The notes: generated by a model from the sequence alone, not told the origin. A stretch of DNA of 64,000 bases from Clostridia bacterium (GCA_900768545.1 CAAGDD010000005.1:62001-126000); one strand, 5' to 3'. Counted from the first letter of the stretch, positions 37,778-46,873 are shown. Made by a program: numbers and translations.

Positions 37778-37984
37778 ATGAAAAAAGACAAAAAAGCAAT
37801 CACCAAAGATATGACTATCGGCGAAGTTTTAGACATAAATCCAAATTTGGCAGAAGTATTTATGGGATTTGGAATGCACTGCATTTCTTGCCCAGTTAGC
37901 CAAATGGAAACTGTTGAAGAAGCCGGTCAAGTTCACGGAATTGATATCGAATTTTTGCTTAAAAAGTTAAACGAAAACGCCTAA
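37778..37984 (+). CDS. DUF1858 domain protein (redox disulfide type)
   Basis: 68 residues. It matches the DUF1858 / hybrid-cluster-protein-associated redox disulfide family: MTIGEVLDINPNLAEVFMGFGMHC followed by ISCPVSQMETVEEAGQVHGID. Cys35 and Cys38 form the CxxC pair that defines the redox-disulfide branch. These small cytosolic proteins are thought to be redox or metal-linked partners, but their function is not established. TAGGAG at 37765-37770 fixes the ATG at 37778 rather than an ATG/GTG further upstream. It is a single-gene unit with its own promoter and a strong bidirectional terminator shared with hflX. Confidence 0.88.
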   Translation: MKKDKKAITKDMTIGEVLDINPNLAEVFMGFGMHCISCPVSQMETVEEAGQVHGIDIEFLLKKLNENA

Positions 37985-38003
37985 CATTTTGCAAAAAATT
38001 CAA

Positions 38004-38036
38004 ACAAAAAAACTGCCAAATTGGCAGTTTTTTTTA
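38004..38036. terminator. Bidirectional terminator between DUF1858 gene and hflX
   Basis: AACTGCCAA/TTGGCAGTT (38011-38029) with A and T runs on each side serves the convergent plus-strand DUF1858 gene and minus-strand hflX, whose stop codon overlaps its edge. Confidence 0.85.
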
Positions 38037-39113
38037 ATATAATCTCGAAGCAATGATTTGTTTCAATTTGTCAACATTTTCTTTCTTTTTGATAGTGAAA
38101 AGCACTTGATTTTCTTTCACCAAAATTGGAGCAGTACAAAGGTCTGTTTTGTTTAAAATAACAAGCCTATTTTTTGTTGCATTAAGCGAATCCAATATCT
38201 CGTTTGTGATTTGAATGTTTTTATTATAAAATTTGTCTGAAACATCAACAACATGCAAAATCAAGTCGGCACTCGCCACTTCTTCCAAAGTTGAAGAAAA
38301 ACTTTCAACAAGTTCGTGTGGCAATTTGCTAATAAACCCAACAGTGTCAGTCAAAACACAAAATTTCCCGTCTTGCAAAAACATTCGGCGACTTGTTGTG
38401 TCCAAAGTGGCAAACAATTTGTCGTCAGCATAAATATTTTCTTTTGTAAGTAAATTGAAAATGCTGCTTTTGCCCGCGTTTGTATATCCACCAAGCACAA
38501 CGCTTTTGATATTGTTTTTATCTCTCAAAATTTTGTTTTGTCTGCGGCTATTTTTGATTTTTTCAATTTCTTTTTCAAGCGTCAAAATCTCTTTTTCAAG
38601 TTTTCGGCGATCTAGTTCGATCTTTGTTTCACCAGGACCGCGCATTCCCGCACCCTTTCCACCAAAACGACCTTGACTGCCTTGCATTGACGAAAGTCTT
38701 GTCAAAAGATATTTGTTTTGAGCAAGTTTAACTTCAATTTTTCCTTCGCTCGACTTTGCGTTAAGTGCAAAAATATCTATGATGAGCAAAATTCGATCAA
38801 GCACCTTGATGCCAAGTTCGTCTGACAAATTTCGAAGTTGCGAGCCCGTCAACTGATAATCGACCACCAAACAATCACAAGGATTTTCTGCCAAAAACTG
38901 TTTAATTTCTTCAACTTTTCCGCTGCCCATAACAGTGCGACGATTAAACGCGTCAGTGCTTTGCGAAAAGATTTTCAAAACTTCAAGATCCGCAGAAAAA
39001 CACAGTCTGCTTATCTCTGCAAACTGATATTCTTTGTCGCGGTCGTCTTCAATCGGACAAAAAACTATTGCCTTTTCTTTTTCATCTTCCAAAACTTTAT
39101 GCATATTTTTCAT
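38034..39113 (-). CDS. hflX: GTPase HflX
   Basis: 359 residues. HflX is a ribosome-associated GTPase that rescues or splits stalled 70S ribosomes. The N-terminal HflX domain (residues 1-135) leads to the diagnostic RFGGKGAGMRGPGETKIELD at 149-168. The G domain has G1 GYTNAGKSS (209-217), G3 DTVGF (256-260) and G4 NKTD (321-324). It is about 60 residues shorter than B. subtilis HflX, lacking most of the C-terminal extension. There is no ribosome site before the ATG. A consensus -10 TATAAT ends six bases upstream of the start codon, so the transcript should begin at or within a base or two of the ATG (leaderless). Confidence 0.95.
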   Translation of the reverse strand: MKNMHKVLEDEKEKAIVFCPIEDDRDKEYQFAEISRLCFSADLEVLKIFSQSTDAFNRRTVMGSGKVEEIKQFLAENPCDCLVVDYQLTGSQLRNLSDELGIKVLDRILLIIDIFALNAKSSEGKIEVKLAQNKYLLTRLSSMQGSQGRFGGKGAGMRGPGETKIELDRRKLEKEILTLEKEIEKIKNSRRQNKILRDKNNIKSVVLGGYTNAGKSSIFNLLTKENIYADDKLFATLDTTSRRMFLQDGKFCVLTDTVGFISKLPHELVESFSSTLEEVASADLILHVVDVSDKFYNKNIQITNEILDSLNATKNRLVILNKTDLCTAPILVKENQVLFTIKKKENVDKLKQIIASRLY

Positions 39114-39119
39114 AAAGAA

Positions 39120-39147
39120 ATTATAACAAACTCAAAAGTTTTTTCAA
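39120..39147 (-). promoter_or_regulatory. hflX promoter, predicting a leaderless mRNA
   Basis: Minus-strand -35 TTGAAA (39142-39147), 16 bp spacer and perfect -10 TATAAT (39120-39125). Only TTCTTT separates the -10 from the ATG at 39111-39113. Confidence 0.65.
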
Positions 39148-39156
39148 AGCAAATTA

Positions 39157-39825
39157 TTAGCTTTTTGCCAAAACTGCACCGTCTTTTGTTGAAATTATTA
39201 TAGAAAATGTTTGATTTTGAGCGTTTAAGATGCTAAAACACCAAAAAACGCCGTCAAAATCGTTTGCTTTTTTATCCAAAACTGTCAAATAACACTCCGC
39301 ATTTAACGTATTGAAACTCTTGCACTCCAAAATTTGTTTTTCGAGTTCAACGCTTGCAATCTCAAGCGCTTTGTCAGCATTTACACCAAAATCTTTTGAC
39401 ATACATTCAAGTTTTAAAACGCTTTTTTCAAACTCAACAAAAACCTCTTCACCTTCGCCCACACTTTTGCCAAGATCAAACATATATTTGTTGTTTAAAG
39501 TGTTTAATTCAAATTCTTTTTCTTCACGAGTTTGCCCAATCGTCACAAAAACATTAATCATTGAATTTTGACGCGCTTTTGAAAAACTCAAACTAAATAG
39601 CGTAAATTCGACAGTTTCATTTTTTCGGCCGTCCATAAGATAATTTTTCTCGCGCTCGCCCGATGACAGCGAACAATAAAACTCGTCATTTTCACCATAA
39701 TAATAAACTTTTGTTATTTCTGACATATTTTCTTTCACAAGTTGATATGTCGTTTTTCCGCAACCACATGCCACTGATGCAACAAAAAGCGTCATCAAAA
39801 GCACCAAAAACATTCTTTTTTTCAT
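39157..39825 (-). CDS. Lipoprotein of unknown function
   Basis: 222 residues. The signal peptide MKKRMFLVLLMTLFVA ends in SVACGC, so Cys20 (or Cys22) is the probable lipidated residue. The mature part has beta strands and a repetitive charged middle (TIGQTREEKEFELNTLNNKY). It ends FSIIISTKDGAVLAKS. I do not recognise the family. GGGGGA before the ATG at 39823-39825 fixes the start. It precedes hflX by 43 bp, but hflX has its own promoter. The divergent aldolase gene is on the other side. Confidence 0.8.
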   Translation of the reverse strand: MKKRMFLVLLMTLFVASVACGCGKTTYQLVKENMSEITKVYYYGENDEFYCSLSSGEREKNYLMDGRKNETVEFTLFSLSFSKARQNSMINVFVTIGQTREEKEFELNTLNNKYMFDLGKSVGEGEEVFVEFEKSVLKLECMSKDFGVNADKALEIASVELEKQILECKSFNTLNAECYLTVLDKKANDFDGVFWCFSILNAQNQTFSIIISTKDGAVLAKS

Positions 39826-39921
39826 AATTCCCCCATACATTTTTATAATAGCCGATTTTAAGTTTGTAAAAAAAATAAAATGTGTTAAAATAATGTTGAA
39901 TTAAAAGGAAAAATCGCGAAT

Positions 39922-40842
39922 ATGAAAAGTTTAAAATTTTATTTGAAAGACGCTATGAAAAATGGCTATGCACTTGGAGCTTACAATTTTGTAAACATGG
40001 AAACATTGAAAGGAATTTGTGAAGGCTGCAAAAAAACAAACTCGCCCGCTATTGTTTCGGTCAGCGAAGGCGCGCTGGAATATATGAACGAAAGTTTTGT
40101 AAAAAATTTGTATGATAGTGCAAAAAACGAATATAAAGTTCCTATCTTTTTACATCTTGATCACGGAAAAAGTTTTGAAGTTTGCAAAAAAGCTATCGCT
40201 CTCGGCTTTGAAAGCGTGATGATTGACGGAAGTTCACTTGACTATGCCGAAAACGTAAAATTGACAAAAAAAGTGACTGACTACGCCCACAAAAAAGGTG
40301 CGCTTGTTGAAGCCGAACTTGGAGTTTTGGCTGGCGTCGAAGATACTGTCAGCGCAGAAAAAAATATTTACACAGATCCAGACCAAGCAAAAGACTTTGT
40401 TGAAAAAACAAATTGCGACACTTTGGCAATCGCTATTGGCACAAGCCACGGTGCTTACAAATTTAAAGGTGAACAAAAACTCGCTTTTGATATTTTGAAA
40501 AAAATTCAAGAGAAAATTCCAAACACTCCACTTGTTTTGCATGGTGCTTCAAGCGTGCCACAAAAATATGTTGAGACTTTCAATCAATATGGCGGAAATA
40601 TCACCGGTGCTGTTGGCGTGCCTGAAAAACTTTTGACAAAAGCGTGCACAAAATTTCATGTTTACAAAATAAACAGCGACACAGATATTCGCCTTGCTTA
40701 TATGTCAACTTTTAGAAAATATTTAACAGAAAATCCTAGCGTTTTTGATTTAAGAAAACCAAATGTTTGTGCTATAAAAGAGATTTCAAATCTTATAGCA
40801 GACAAAAACAAAAGAGTGTTTAAAAATGCAAACAAAGCATAA
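39922..40842 (+). CDS. Class II fructose-bisphosphate aldolase
   Basis: 306 residues of the class II, zinc-dependent aldolase family, which reversibly splits fructose-1,6-bisphosphate (or tagatose-bisphosphate) in glycolysis. The zinc and substrate motifs are FLHLDHG at 76-82 (His and Asp), VEAELGVLAGVED, AIGTSHGAYKF and LVLHGASSVP. Length fits the FbaA/GatY/KbaY branch. AAAAGGAA lies 11 bases before the ATG. A strong terminator follows. The neighbours are unrelated (lipoprotein, walJ), so glycolysis rather than a sugar-specific operon is the likely setting, although the choice between fructose and tagatose cannot be made from sequence alone. Confidence 0.93.
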   Translation: MKSLKFYLKDAMKNGYALGAYNFVNMETLKGICEGCKKTNSPAIVSVSEGALEYMNESFVKNLYDSAKNEYKVPIFLHLDHGKSFEVCKKAIALGFESVMIDGSSLDYAENVKLTKKVTDYAHKKGALVEAELGVLAGVEDTVSAEKNIYTDPDQAKDFVEKTNCDTLAIAIGTSHGAYKFKGEQKLAFDILKKIQEKIPNTPLVLHGASSVPQKYVETFNQYGGNITGAVGVPEKLLTKACTKFHVYKINSDTDIRLAYMSTFRKYLTENPSVFDLRKPNVCAIKEISNLIADKNKRVFKNANKA

Positions 40843-40859
40843 AAGCATCAAAAATAACA

Positions 40860-40890
40860 AAAAAAACTCAAAAATTTTGAGTTTTTTTAT
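40860..40890 (+). terminator. Terminator of the aldolase gene
   Basis: AAAAACTCAAAA/TTTTGAGTTTTT hairpin followed by TTATT. It also serves convergent walJ, whose stop at 40911 lies close by. Confidence 0.8.
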
Positions 40891-40910
40891 TATTTTTTGC
40901 TATTTTTTAA

Positions 40911-41693
40911 TTATTTTAATTTGAAAAGTGTTGTCGGTCTTGTGAGTGCAACATCAATTCTAAATATTTCACCTTCGTTGAAACCCTTTTCTGCCAAAAG
41001 CGAAGTTATGTAATTGTATGCAAGTTGTGGCGTGTTGTTTTCTTTGCTTAAGTGCGCTAAAACGATTTGTTTTGTTCCCGTTGCGATCAGTTTTTCAGCA
41101 AAATTTTCTGACGCATCGTTTGACAAATGTCCGTTTTTGCCAGCAATTCTCATCTTCAAAGAGAGTGGATATTTTTCACAATTTTTAAGCATATTGATAT
41201 CGTGATTTGCTTCAAGATAGACAAGTTGACACCCTTTTACGCCTTCAAAAATCTTTTCGTCAGTGTGCCCCAAATCGGTCAAAATTCCAATCTTTCTATC
41301 ACCATTTTCAATCTTGTAGCCAAAACATTTCACATCATGTGGAAGTTCGATTGGATTGAAAATTAAATCTTTGATAGCAAACGCTTCATTGAAAATCTTT
41401 TTGTTTTGGTCAGGAATTTTGTCAAGTTTGTCATACAAATTTTTCCAAACATCTTCGTGAGCATAGACAGGAACGTCAAACTTTTGGCTAAAAACATTTA
41501 TGCCTTTGACATGGTCAACATGCTCATGCGTAACAACAATCGCGTCGAGAGATTTTCCGTCAACTCCAATAAGATTTAAACGCGATTGAGTTTCTTTGCA
41601 TGAAAGACCATCATCCACCAAAATTCGTGCATTTTCAGATTCAATATATGTAAGATTCCCGTCACTTCCTGACGACAAATTTATAACTCTCAT
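40911..41693 (-). CDS. walJ: WalJ/YycJ-like metallo-beta-lactamase-fold hydrolase
   Basis: 260 residues. An MBL-fold protein of the YycJ/WalJ group: the N-terminus LSSGSDGNLTYIESENARILVDDGLS is diagnostic, followed by metal ligands THEHVDH (55-61), LTDLGH and LEANHD. WalJ is linked to DNA replication/cell-wall coordination in Bacillota, normally beside walRK; here it lies alone, next to uvrA. The start is supported by alignment with relatives. There is no ribosome site, and a near-consensus promoter ends eight bases before the ATG, so the mRNA is probably leaderless. Confidence 0.9.
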   Translation of the reverse strand: MRVINLSSGSDGNLTYIESENARILVDDGLSCKETQSRLNLIGVDGKSLDAIVVTHEHVDHVKGINVFSQKFDVPVYAHEDVWKNLYDKLDKIPDQNKKIFNEAFAIKDLIFNPIELPHDVKCFGYKIENGDRKIGILTDLGHTDEKIFEGVKGCQLVYLEANHDINMLKNCEKYPLSLKMRIAGKNGHLSNDASENFAEKLIATGTKQIVLAHLSKENNTPQLAYNYITSLLAEKGFNEGEIFRIDVALTRPTTLFKLK

Positions 41694-41701
41694 TTCACTA
41701 T

Positions 41702-41730
41702 ATTTTACTATTATCGAAAATTTTTGTCAA
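41702..41730 (-). promoter_or_regulatory. walJ promoter, predicting a leaderless mRNA
   Basis: Minus-strand perfect -35 TTGACA (41725-41730), 17 bp spacer, -10 TAAAAT (41702-41707), and only eight bases to the ATG at 41691-41693. Confidence 0.7.
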
Positions 41731-41738
41731 CTCTGGTG

Positions 41739-41872
41739 GGGCGAAAGTTGCAGCCCGCGGCCAGCGGGCTGTCTTTTTTGTCCGCACGCGCAAAAAAGCT
41801 GCAAAAGGTTCGCCCGATTCGCGGACAAAAAAGAGCGTGAAAAACTTTCGTTTTTCACGCAAACTTTCGCCC
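41739..41872. other. GC-rich element folding into a four-way junction
   Basis: 134 bp between the uvrA stop and the walJ promoter, markedly richer in G+C than its surroundings. The outer arms GGGCGAAAGTT (41739-41749) and AACTTTCGCCC (41862-41872) pair perfectly. Inside are three perfect hairpins: CAGCCCGC/GCGGGCTG (41751-41771), CTTTTTTGTCCGC/GCGGACAAAAAAG (41773-41833, 35-nt loop) and GCGTGAAAAA/TTTTTCACGC (41835-41860). On the minus strand the last one, followed by TCTTTTTT, works as a uvrA terminator. Whether the whole is a mobile repeat, a noncoding RNA or a compound terminator is open. Confidence 0.7.
41834..41861 (-). terminator. uvrA terminator (within the structured element)
   Basis: GCGTGAAAAA and TTTTTCACGC pair over 10 bp with a 6-nt loop; on the minus strand TCTTTTTT follows. 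It lies 13 bp after the uvrA stop. Confidence 0.75.
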
Positions 41873-41873
41873 G

Positions 41874-44684
41874 TTAGAGCATTTTTTTCAAAAATTTCCC
41901 AGTCCAACTATCTGGCATTTGAGCAATTTCTTCAGGTGTTCCCGTTCCAACAATCGTTCCGCCTTCATCGCCGCCTTCTGGGCCAATATCAATAATATAA
42001 TCAGCACACTTTATCACATCAAGATTATGCTCAATCACAACAACCGAGTTTCCATTTCCAACCAATCGATCCAAAATTGCAACAAGTTTTTTAACATCAT
42101 AAATATGAAGTCCTGTCGTTGGTTCATCCAAAATATACATTGTTTTTCCAGTGTCACGACGAGCAAGTTCGGTCGCAAGTTTAACTCTTTGTGCTTCACC
42201 ACCAGACAAAGTTGTAGCAGGTTGTCCAAGTTTGATATAAGAAAGTCCAACATCATAAAGTGCCTGCATTTTTGTTTTGATTTGTGGAATATTCTCAAAA
42301 AATGCAAGCGCTTCTTCAACAGTCATATCAAGCACATCACTGATTGTTTTGCCTTTATATTTCACTTCCAAAGTCTCACGATTGTAACGCTTTCCTTTGC
42401 AGACTTCACAAGGCACGGTAACGTCTGGCAAGAAGAACATTTCAATCTCTTTCACGCCAGCACCTTCGCAAGTTTCACAGCGGCCGCCTTTGACATTAAA
42501 ACTAAATCTTCCCGAATTAAATCCGCGCGCTTTTGCATCTGGAGTTGCCGCAAAAAGGTCTCGAATAGCAGTAAACACGCCAGTGTAAGTGGCTGGATTG
42601 CTTCGTGGAGTTCTGCCGATTGGCGCTTGGTCGATCGCAATAACTTTGTCCAAAACTTCGACATTTTTGATTTCTTTAAAATTGCCAAGTTCGAGTTTGC
42701 TGTTGTTTAAAGTGTTTGACAAATACGGATACAAAACGCCGTTGATCAAGCTCGACTTTCCGCTTCCCGAAACTCCGGTCACACATGTGAAAATGCCGGT
42801 TGGAATTTTTACAGTTATGTTTTTCAAATTGTTTTGTTTTGCTCCAACAATCGTCAAAAAGTCTTGTGGCTTTCTTCTTGTTTTTGGAACTTCAATTTTG
42901 TCATCGCCACGCAAAAACTTTGCAGTGATAGACTTTTTGTTTTTCATAACTTGCTCAACTGTTCCGCACGCAACAATTTCGCCGCCGTGCACGCCAGCAT
43001 AAGGTCCAACATCGACCAGATAATCAGCTGCTCTAATTGTGTCTTCGTCGTGTTCGACAACAATCAAGGTGTTTCCAAGATCTTTGAGTTTTTTCAAAGT
43101 GTTTAAAAGTTTTTCATTGTCGCGTTGATGAAGTCCTATAGAAGGTTCGTCCAAAATATACAAAACTCCCACGAGTCCGCTTCCAATTTGTGTTGCAAGA
43201 CGAATACGTTGTGCTTCACCGCCCGACAAACTTTCAGCCGAACGACTCAACGTCAAATATCCAAGACCAACATCTCTCAAAAAACTGAGTCTTGCCAAAA
43301 TTTCTTTCAAAATAGGTTCGGCTATCACTTGCTTTGCTTTTGACAAGCCCAAATTTTCAAATGTTGGGATCAAATCGCGAACACACTTCGAACAATAATC
43401 TTCGATATCCAATTTGTTAATTTTAATAGACAATGCACTTTCATTTAAACGCTTTCCGCCACAAACACAACATTTTTGTTCTCTCATAAAGCGATTGATT
43501 TCAAACTTCACCCATTCGCTTGTGGTTTCTTTGTATCTGCGACGCAAATTGTTAATTATTCCTTCAAAAGGAACGGTCCAAAGACGCTTGCCGCGTTCGC
43601 TTTCGAGTTCGACATCAATTTTGTCTTCGCCAGTGCCATACAAAATAATATCTACTTTCTTTTTTTGCAAATCCTTGACTGGCACGGTGACATCAATATC
43701 ATATTTTTCTGCCAAAGCGTCAAGATAAGACTTCGCCATTGAGCCACTTTCATATTTCCAACCAGTGAGATTGAAAGCGCCTTCGCTGATTGACAAATGC
43801 GAATTTTTCAAAACTATCGCTTCATCAATATCCATTGTGTAGCCAAGTCCCAAACAATTTGGACACGCGCCATAAGGAGCATTAAATGAGAAAAGTCTTG
43901 GCGAAACTTCTTCCAAAGTCCAGCCGCAATCTGGGCACGCATAATTTGTCGAAAACATTTCACTCTTGCCTTCACTTTCGACCACAACAAGCCCTTCCGA
44001 AAGTTTCAAAGCAGTTTCCAAACTTCCCGTCAAACGAGAGTCTTTTCCGCTCTTCAAAACAATTCGGTCAATAACAACACTGATATTGTGCTTCAAGTTT
44101 TTGTCGAGAGTGATAGGTTCGTCAAGTGTATAAACTGCTCCGTCAACTTCAACTCTCACATATCCGCCCCGCTTCAAACTTTCGAAAAGTTTTTCATGTC
44201 TTCCTTTTTGTCCGCGGACAACTGGCGACAAGATCGTCATCTTTGTCCCTTCTGGATATTCTTTGATTGCGTCAACAATTTGGTCAATGCTTTGTTGCTT
44301 GACTTCTTTGTGACAATGTGGGCAATATGGAGTGCCGACACGCGCAAACAAAAGACGCAAATAATCATAAATCTCTGTAACTGTGCCGACTGTCGAACGC
44401 GGATTTCGGTTTGTTGTTTTTTGGTCGATTGAGATCGCTGGTGAAAGCCCTTCAATCACTTCAACATCAGGTTTTTGAGTTTGTCCCAAAAATTGACGCG
44501 CATAAGAAGAAAGGCTCTCGATATAACGGCGTTGTCCTTCTGCAAAAATTGTGCCAAAAGCAAGTGATGACTTTCCCGAGCCGCTCACCCCAGTAAACAC
44601 AACAAATTTATCTCTTGGAATTTCGAGCGAAACATTTTTTAAATTGTTTTCTTTCGCCCCTTTAATAATAATTGAATTTTTCAT
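41874..44684 (-). CDS. uvrA: UvrABC system protein A
   Basis: 936 residues. UvrA is the damage-recognition ATPase of nucleotide excision repair. Two ABC modules are visible: Walker A TGVSGSGKSSLAF near 31-43 and TGVSGSGKSSLING in the second half; signatures LSGGEAQRIRLATQIG and LSGGEAQRVKLATELA; Walker B segments ILDEPSIGLHQRD and ILDEPTTGLHIYD. Zinc-finger Cys pairs are CPDCGW...CPNC and CETCEGAG...CEVCKGKRY, and CxxC also occurs in the insertion CCVCGGKRL. AGAGG precedes the ATG. It lies 209 bp downstream of the uvrB stop, which has its own terminator, so uvrB and uvrA are separate units here. The SOS box GAACNNNNGTTC is not obvious upstream. Confidence 0.98.
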   Translation of the reverse strand: MKNSIIIKGAKENNLKNVSLEIPRDKFVVFTGVSGSGKSSLAFGTIFAEGQRRYIESLSSYARQFLGQTQKPDVEVIEGLSPAISIDQKTTNRNPRSTVGTVTEIYDYLRLLFARVGTPYCPHCHKEVKQQSIDQIVDAIKEYPEGTKMTILSPVVRGQKGRHEKLFESLKRGGYVRVEVDGAVYTLDEPITLDKNLKHNISVVIDRIVLKSGKDSRLTGSLETALKLSEGLVVVESEGKSEMFSTNYACPDCGWTLEEVSPRLFSFNAPYGACPNCLGLGYTMDIDEAIVLKNSHLSISEGAFNLTGWKYESGSMAKSYLDALAEKYDIDVTVPVKDLQKKKVDIILYGTGEDKIDVELESERGKRLWTVPFEGIINNLRRRYKETTSEWVKFEINRFMREQKCCVCGGKRLNESALSIKINKLDIEDYCSKCVRDLIPTFENLGLSKAKQVIAEPILKEILARLSFLRDVGLGYLTLSRSAESLSGGEAQRIRLATQIGSGLVGVLYILDEPSIGLHQRDNEKLLNTLKKLKDLGNTLIVVEHDEDTIRAADYLVDVGPYAGVHGGEIVACGTVEQVMKNKKSITAKFLRGDDKIEVPKTRRKPQDFLTIVGAKQNNLKNITVKIPTGIFTCVTGVSGSGKSSLINGVLYPYLSNTLNNSKLELGNFKEIKNVEVLDKVIAIDQAPIGRTPRSNPATYTGVFTAIRDLFAATPDAKARGFNSGRFSFNVKGGRCETCEGAGVKEIEMFFLPDVTVPCEVCKGKRYNRETLEVKYKGKTISDVLDMTVEEALAFFENIPQIKTKMQALYDVGLSYIKLGQPATTLSGGEAQRVKLATELARRDTGKTMYILDEPTTGLHIYDVKKLVAILDRLVGNGNSVVVIEHNLDVIKCADYIIDIGPEGGDEGGTIVGTGTPEEIAQMPDSWTGKFLKKML

Positions 44685-44840
44685 AAAACCTCTATCTTGT
44701 ATTATAACACAAATAGCAAAGAAATAAAATATTTTGAGATTATTTTTGTCTAAAAATTCAACAAAAAATATTCAATTTTCAAAAACAAAATTTGTTTGAA
44801 ATAAATCAAAAAATAAACTAAATTTTCAAAAAATGTAATT

Positions 44841-44893
44841 TTTTTGCGTTATTTTTTTAAAAAAATTAAAAAAATCAGCATTTTTGCTGATTT
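44841..44893 (-). terminator. uvrB terminator
   Basis: AAATCAGCA (44872-44880) and TGCTGATTT (44885-44893) form a 9 bp stem with T runs on the minus strand; the uvrB stop codon lies at its base. The following T/A-rich part contains the recurring GCGTTA motif. Confidence 0.8.
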
Positions 44894-46867
44894 TTATTCT
44901 ATAACTTCTTTTTTATTTAATCGTTTTTTCAACTTATCAATTTTGTTTCGAAGTTCAATTGCTCTTTCAAAATCAAGTTGAGATGACGCGATTTTCATCA
45001 TTGAAGTCAAGCGATCAATTTCGCGTGGAATATCCTTTTTGGCGATCGCTGTGTCACTGACTTTCTTGCTGATATCAAGTGTATTTTTGATTTCTTTGAT
45101 AATCGTTTTTGGCACGATATTGTGCTCTTTGTTATATTCTTGTTGCAGTTTTCTTCGACGCATTGTTTCATCAATAGCCTTTCTCATTGAGTCAGTGATT
45201 GTATCGGCAAACATAATTACATGTCCATTTGCGTTTCTTGCGGCACGACCAATAGTTTGAATGAGTGCACCTTCACTTCTCAAAAATCCTTCTTTGTCAG
45301 CATCCAAAATGCACACAAGTTCGACTTCTGGCATATCAAGACCTTCTCTCAAAAGATTGATGCCAACCAATATATCAAACTCGCCTTGACGCAAGCCATT
45401 GATGATCTCTACACGTTCCATCGTGTCAATTTCGCTGTGCAAATATTTGACTTTAAATTCACGATCCACAAGATAAGTCGTCAAACTTTCTGCCATCTTT
45501 TTTGTAAGTGTTGTCACAAGCACACGCGCCCCGCGAGCAATCGTCTTTCGACACTCTTGCATCAATTCTTCAATTTGATTTTTGATAGGTCGAATTTCAA
45601 TATCTGGATCAAGCAAACCTGTTGGACGAATAACTTGTTCAACCACTTGTCCGGCATGTTCGAGTTCATATTTCGAAGGAGTCGCCGAAACAAAAATTGT
45701 CTGCTTCAATTTCTTTTCAAATTCGTCAAATTTCAGTGGACGGTTGTCACGCGCAGCTTCAAGTCTAAAGCCATATTCGACAAGTGAGTCTTTTCGCGAT
45801 TTATCACCATTATACATCGCACGAATTTGCGGAATTGTCATGTGACTTTCATCAATAATTGTCAAAAAGTCTTTTGGAAAATAATCAATCAATGTGTATG
45901 GTGGTTCGCCGGGTTTTCTTCCGTCAAAATAACGCGAATAGTTTTCGATTCCGCTACAATAGCCCACTTCTTTCATCATCTCAATGTCATAAGCAACACG
46001 CTGTCCAATTCTTTCTGCTTCCAAAGGCTTTCCGTGCGCTTCAAAATTTTTGATCGCTATTTCACGATCTTTTTCAATTTGATCGATCGCATTTTTCAAA
46101 GTGTTGCTTCCCACAGCATAATGAGTTGCAGGATAAATCGCAACATAAGAAAGTTCATTTATCATATTTCCGCTTACAGGATCAAACTCGAAAATCTTTT
46201 CGATTTCGTCGCCAAAAAATCTCACGCGGATCGCCATTTCACTTTGGTTTGCTGGAAAGATATCCAAAACATCCCCCTTAACGCGAAAAGTGGTTCGTTT
46301 GAAATCAATATCATTTCGCGTGTATTGAATCGCAATCAAATGATTTATCAAATCGTCGCGGTCAATCTCTTCACCTTCACGAAGCGAAATATGCAAATTG
46401 TGATATTCTTCTGGGCTGCCCAAGCCATATATGCACGAAACAGACGCAACAACGATCGTGTCTTTTCTCTCGAGCAAACTTGATGTGGCAGACGAACGAA
46501 GTTTATCAATATCGTCGTTGACACTCATATCTTTTTCAATAAAAGTGTCAGTCGAAACTATGTAAGCTTCCGGCTGATAATAATCATAATATGAAACAAA
46601 ATATTCAACGCGATTATTTGGAAAAAACTCACGAAACTCGTTACAAAGTTGGGCAGCCAAGGTTTTATTGTGCGCAATAACAAGCGTTGGCTTTTGCACC
46701 TTTTCAATGATGTTTGCCATTGTAAAAGTTTTTCCAGAGCCAGTAACACCAAGCAAAACTTGATCTTTTAAGCCTTCATCAAGCCCTTCGACAAGTTTTT
46801 CGATTGCTTGCGGCTGGTCGCCCGCTGGTTTGTATTTTGAATGTAAAACAAATTTTTCTTCTTCCAT
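44894..46867 (-). CDS. uvrB: UvrABC system protein B
   Basis: 657 residues. UvrB is the helicase-like damage-verification subunit of nucleotide excision repair. The N-terminus FVLHSKYKPAGDQPQAIEKL fits the family, so the start is secure. Walker A is GVTGSGKT (40-47), the beta-hairpin VEYFVSYYDYYQPEAYIVS is present, and helicase motifs DESHMTIPQ, VSATPSKYE and IGRAARNANG follow. The C-terminal UVR motif (ASQLDFERAIELRNKIDKLK) contacts UvrA/UvrC. There is no ribosome site; an extended -10 (TGC-TATAAT) ends six bases before the ATG, predicting a leaderless mRNA. Confidence 0.98.
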   Translation of the reverse strand: MEEEKFVLHSKYKPAGDQPQAIEKLVEGLDEGLKDQVLLGVTGSGKTFTMANIIEKVQKPTLVIAHNKTLAAQLCNEFREFFPNNRVEYFVSYYDYYQPEAYIVSTDTFIEKDMSVNDDIDKLRSSATSSLLERKDTIVVASVSCIYGLGSPEEYHNLHISLREGEEIDRDDLINHLIAIQYTRNDIDFKRTTFRVKGDVLDIFPANQSEMAIRVRFFGDEIEKIFEFDPVSGNMINELSYVAIYPATHYAVGSNTLKNAIDQIEKDREIAIKNFEAHGKPLEAERIGQRVAYDIEMMKEVGYCSGIENYSRYFDGRKPGEPPYTLIDYFPKDFLTIIDESHMTIPQIRAMYNGDKSRKDSLVEYGFRLEAARDNRPLKFDEFEKKLKQTIFVSATPSKYELEHAGQVVEQVIRPTGLLDPDIEIRPIKNQIEELMQECRKTIARGARVLVTTLTKKMAESLTTYLVDREFKVKYLHSEIDTMERVEIINGLRQGEFDILVGINLLREGLDMPEVELVCILDADKEGFLRSEGALIQTIGRAARNANGHVIMFADTITDSMRKAIDETMRRRKLQQEYNKEHNIVPKTIIKEIKNTLDISKKVSDTAIAKKDIPREIDRLTSMMKIASSQLDFERAIELRNKIDKLKKRLNKKEVIE

Positions 46868-46873
46868 ATTTTT

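Noticed and set aside
44685..44893. LexA/SOS box upstream of uvrA and uvrB
   Set aside because: Neither promoter region shows GAAC-N4-GTTC or a close variant by eye.
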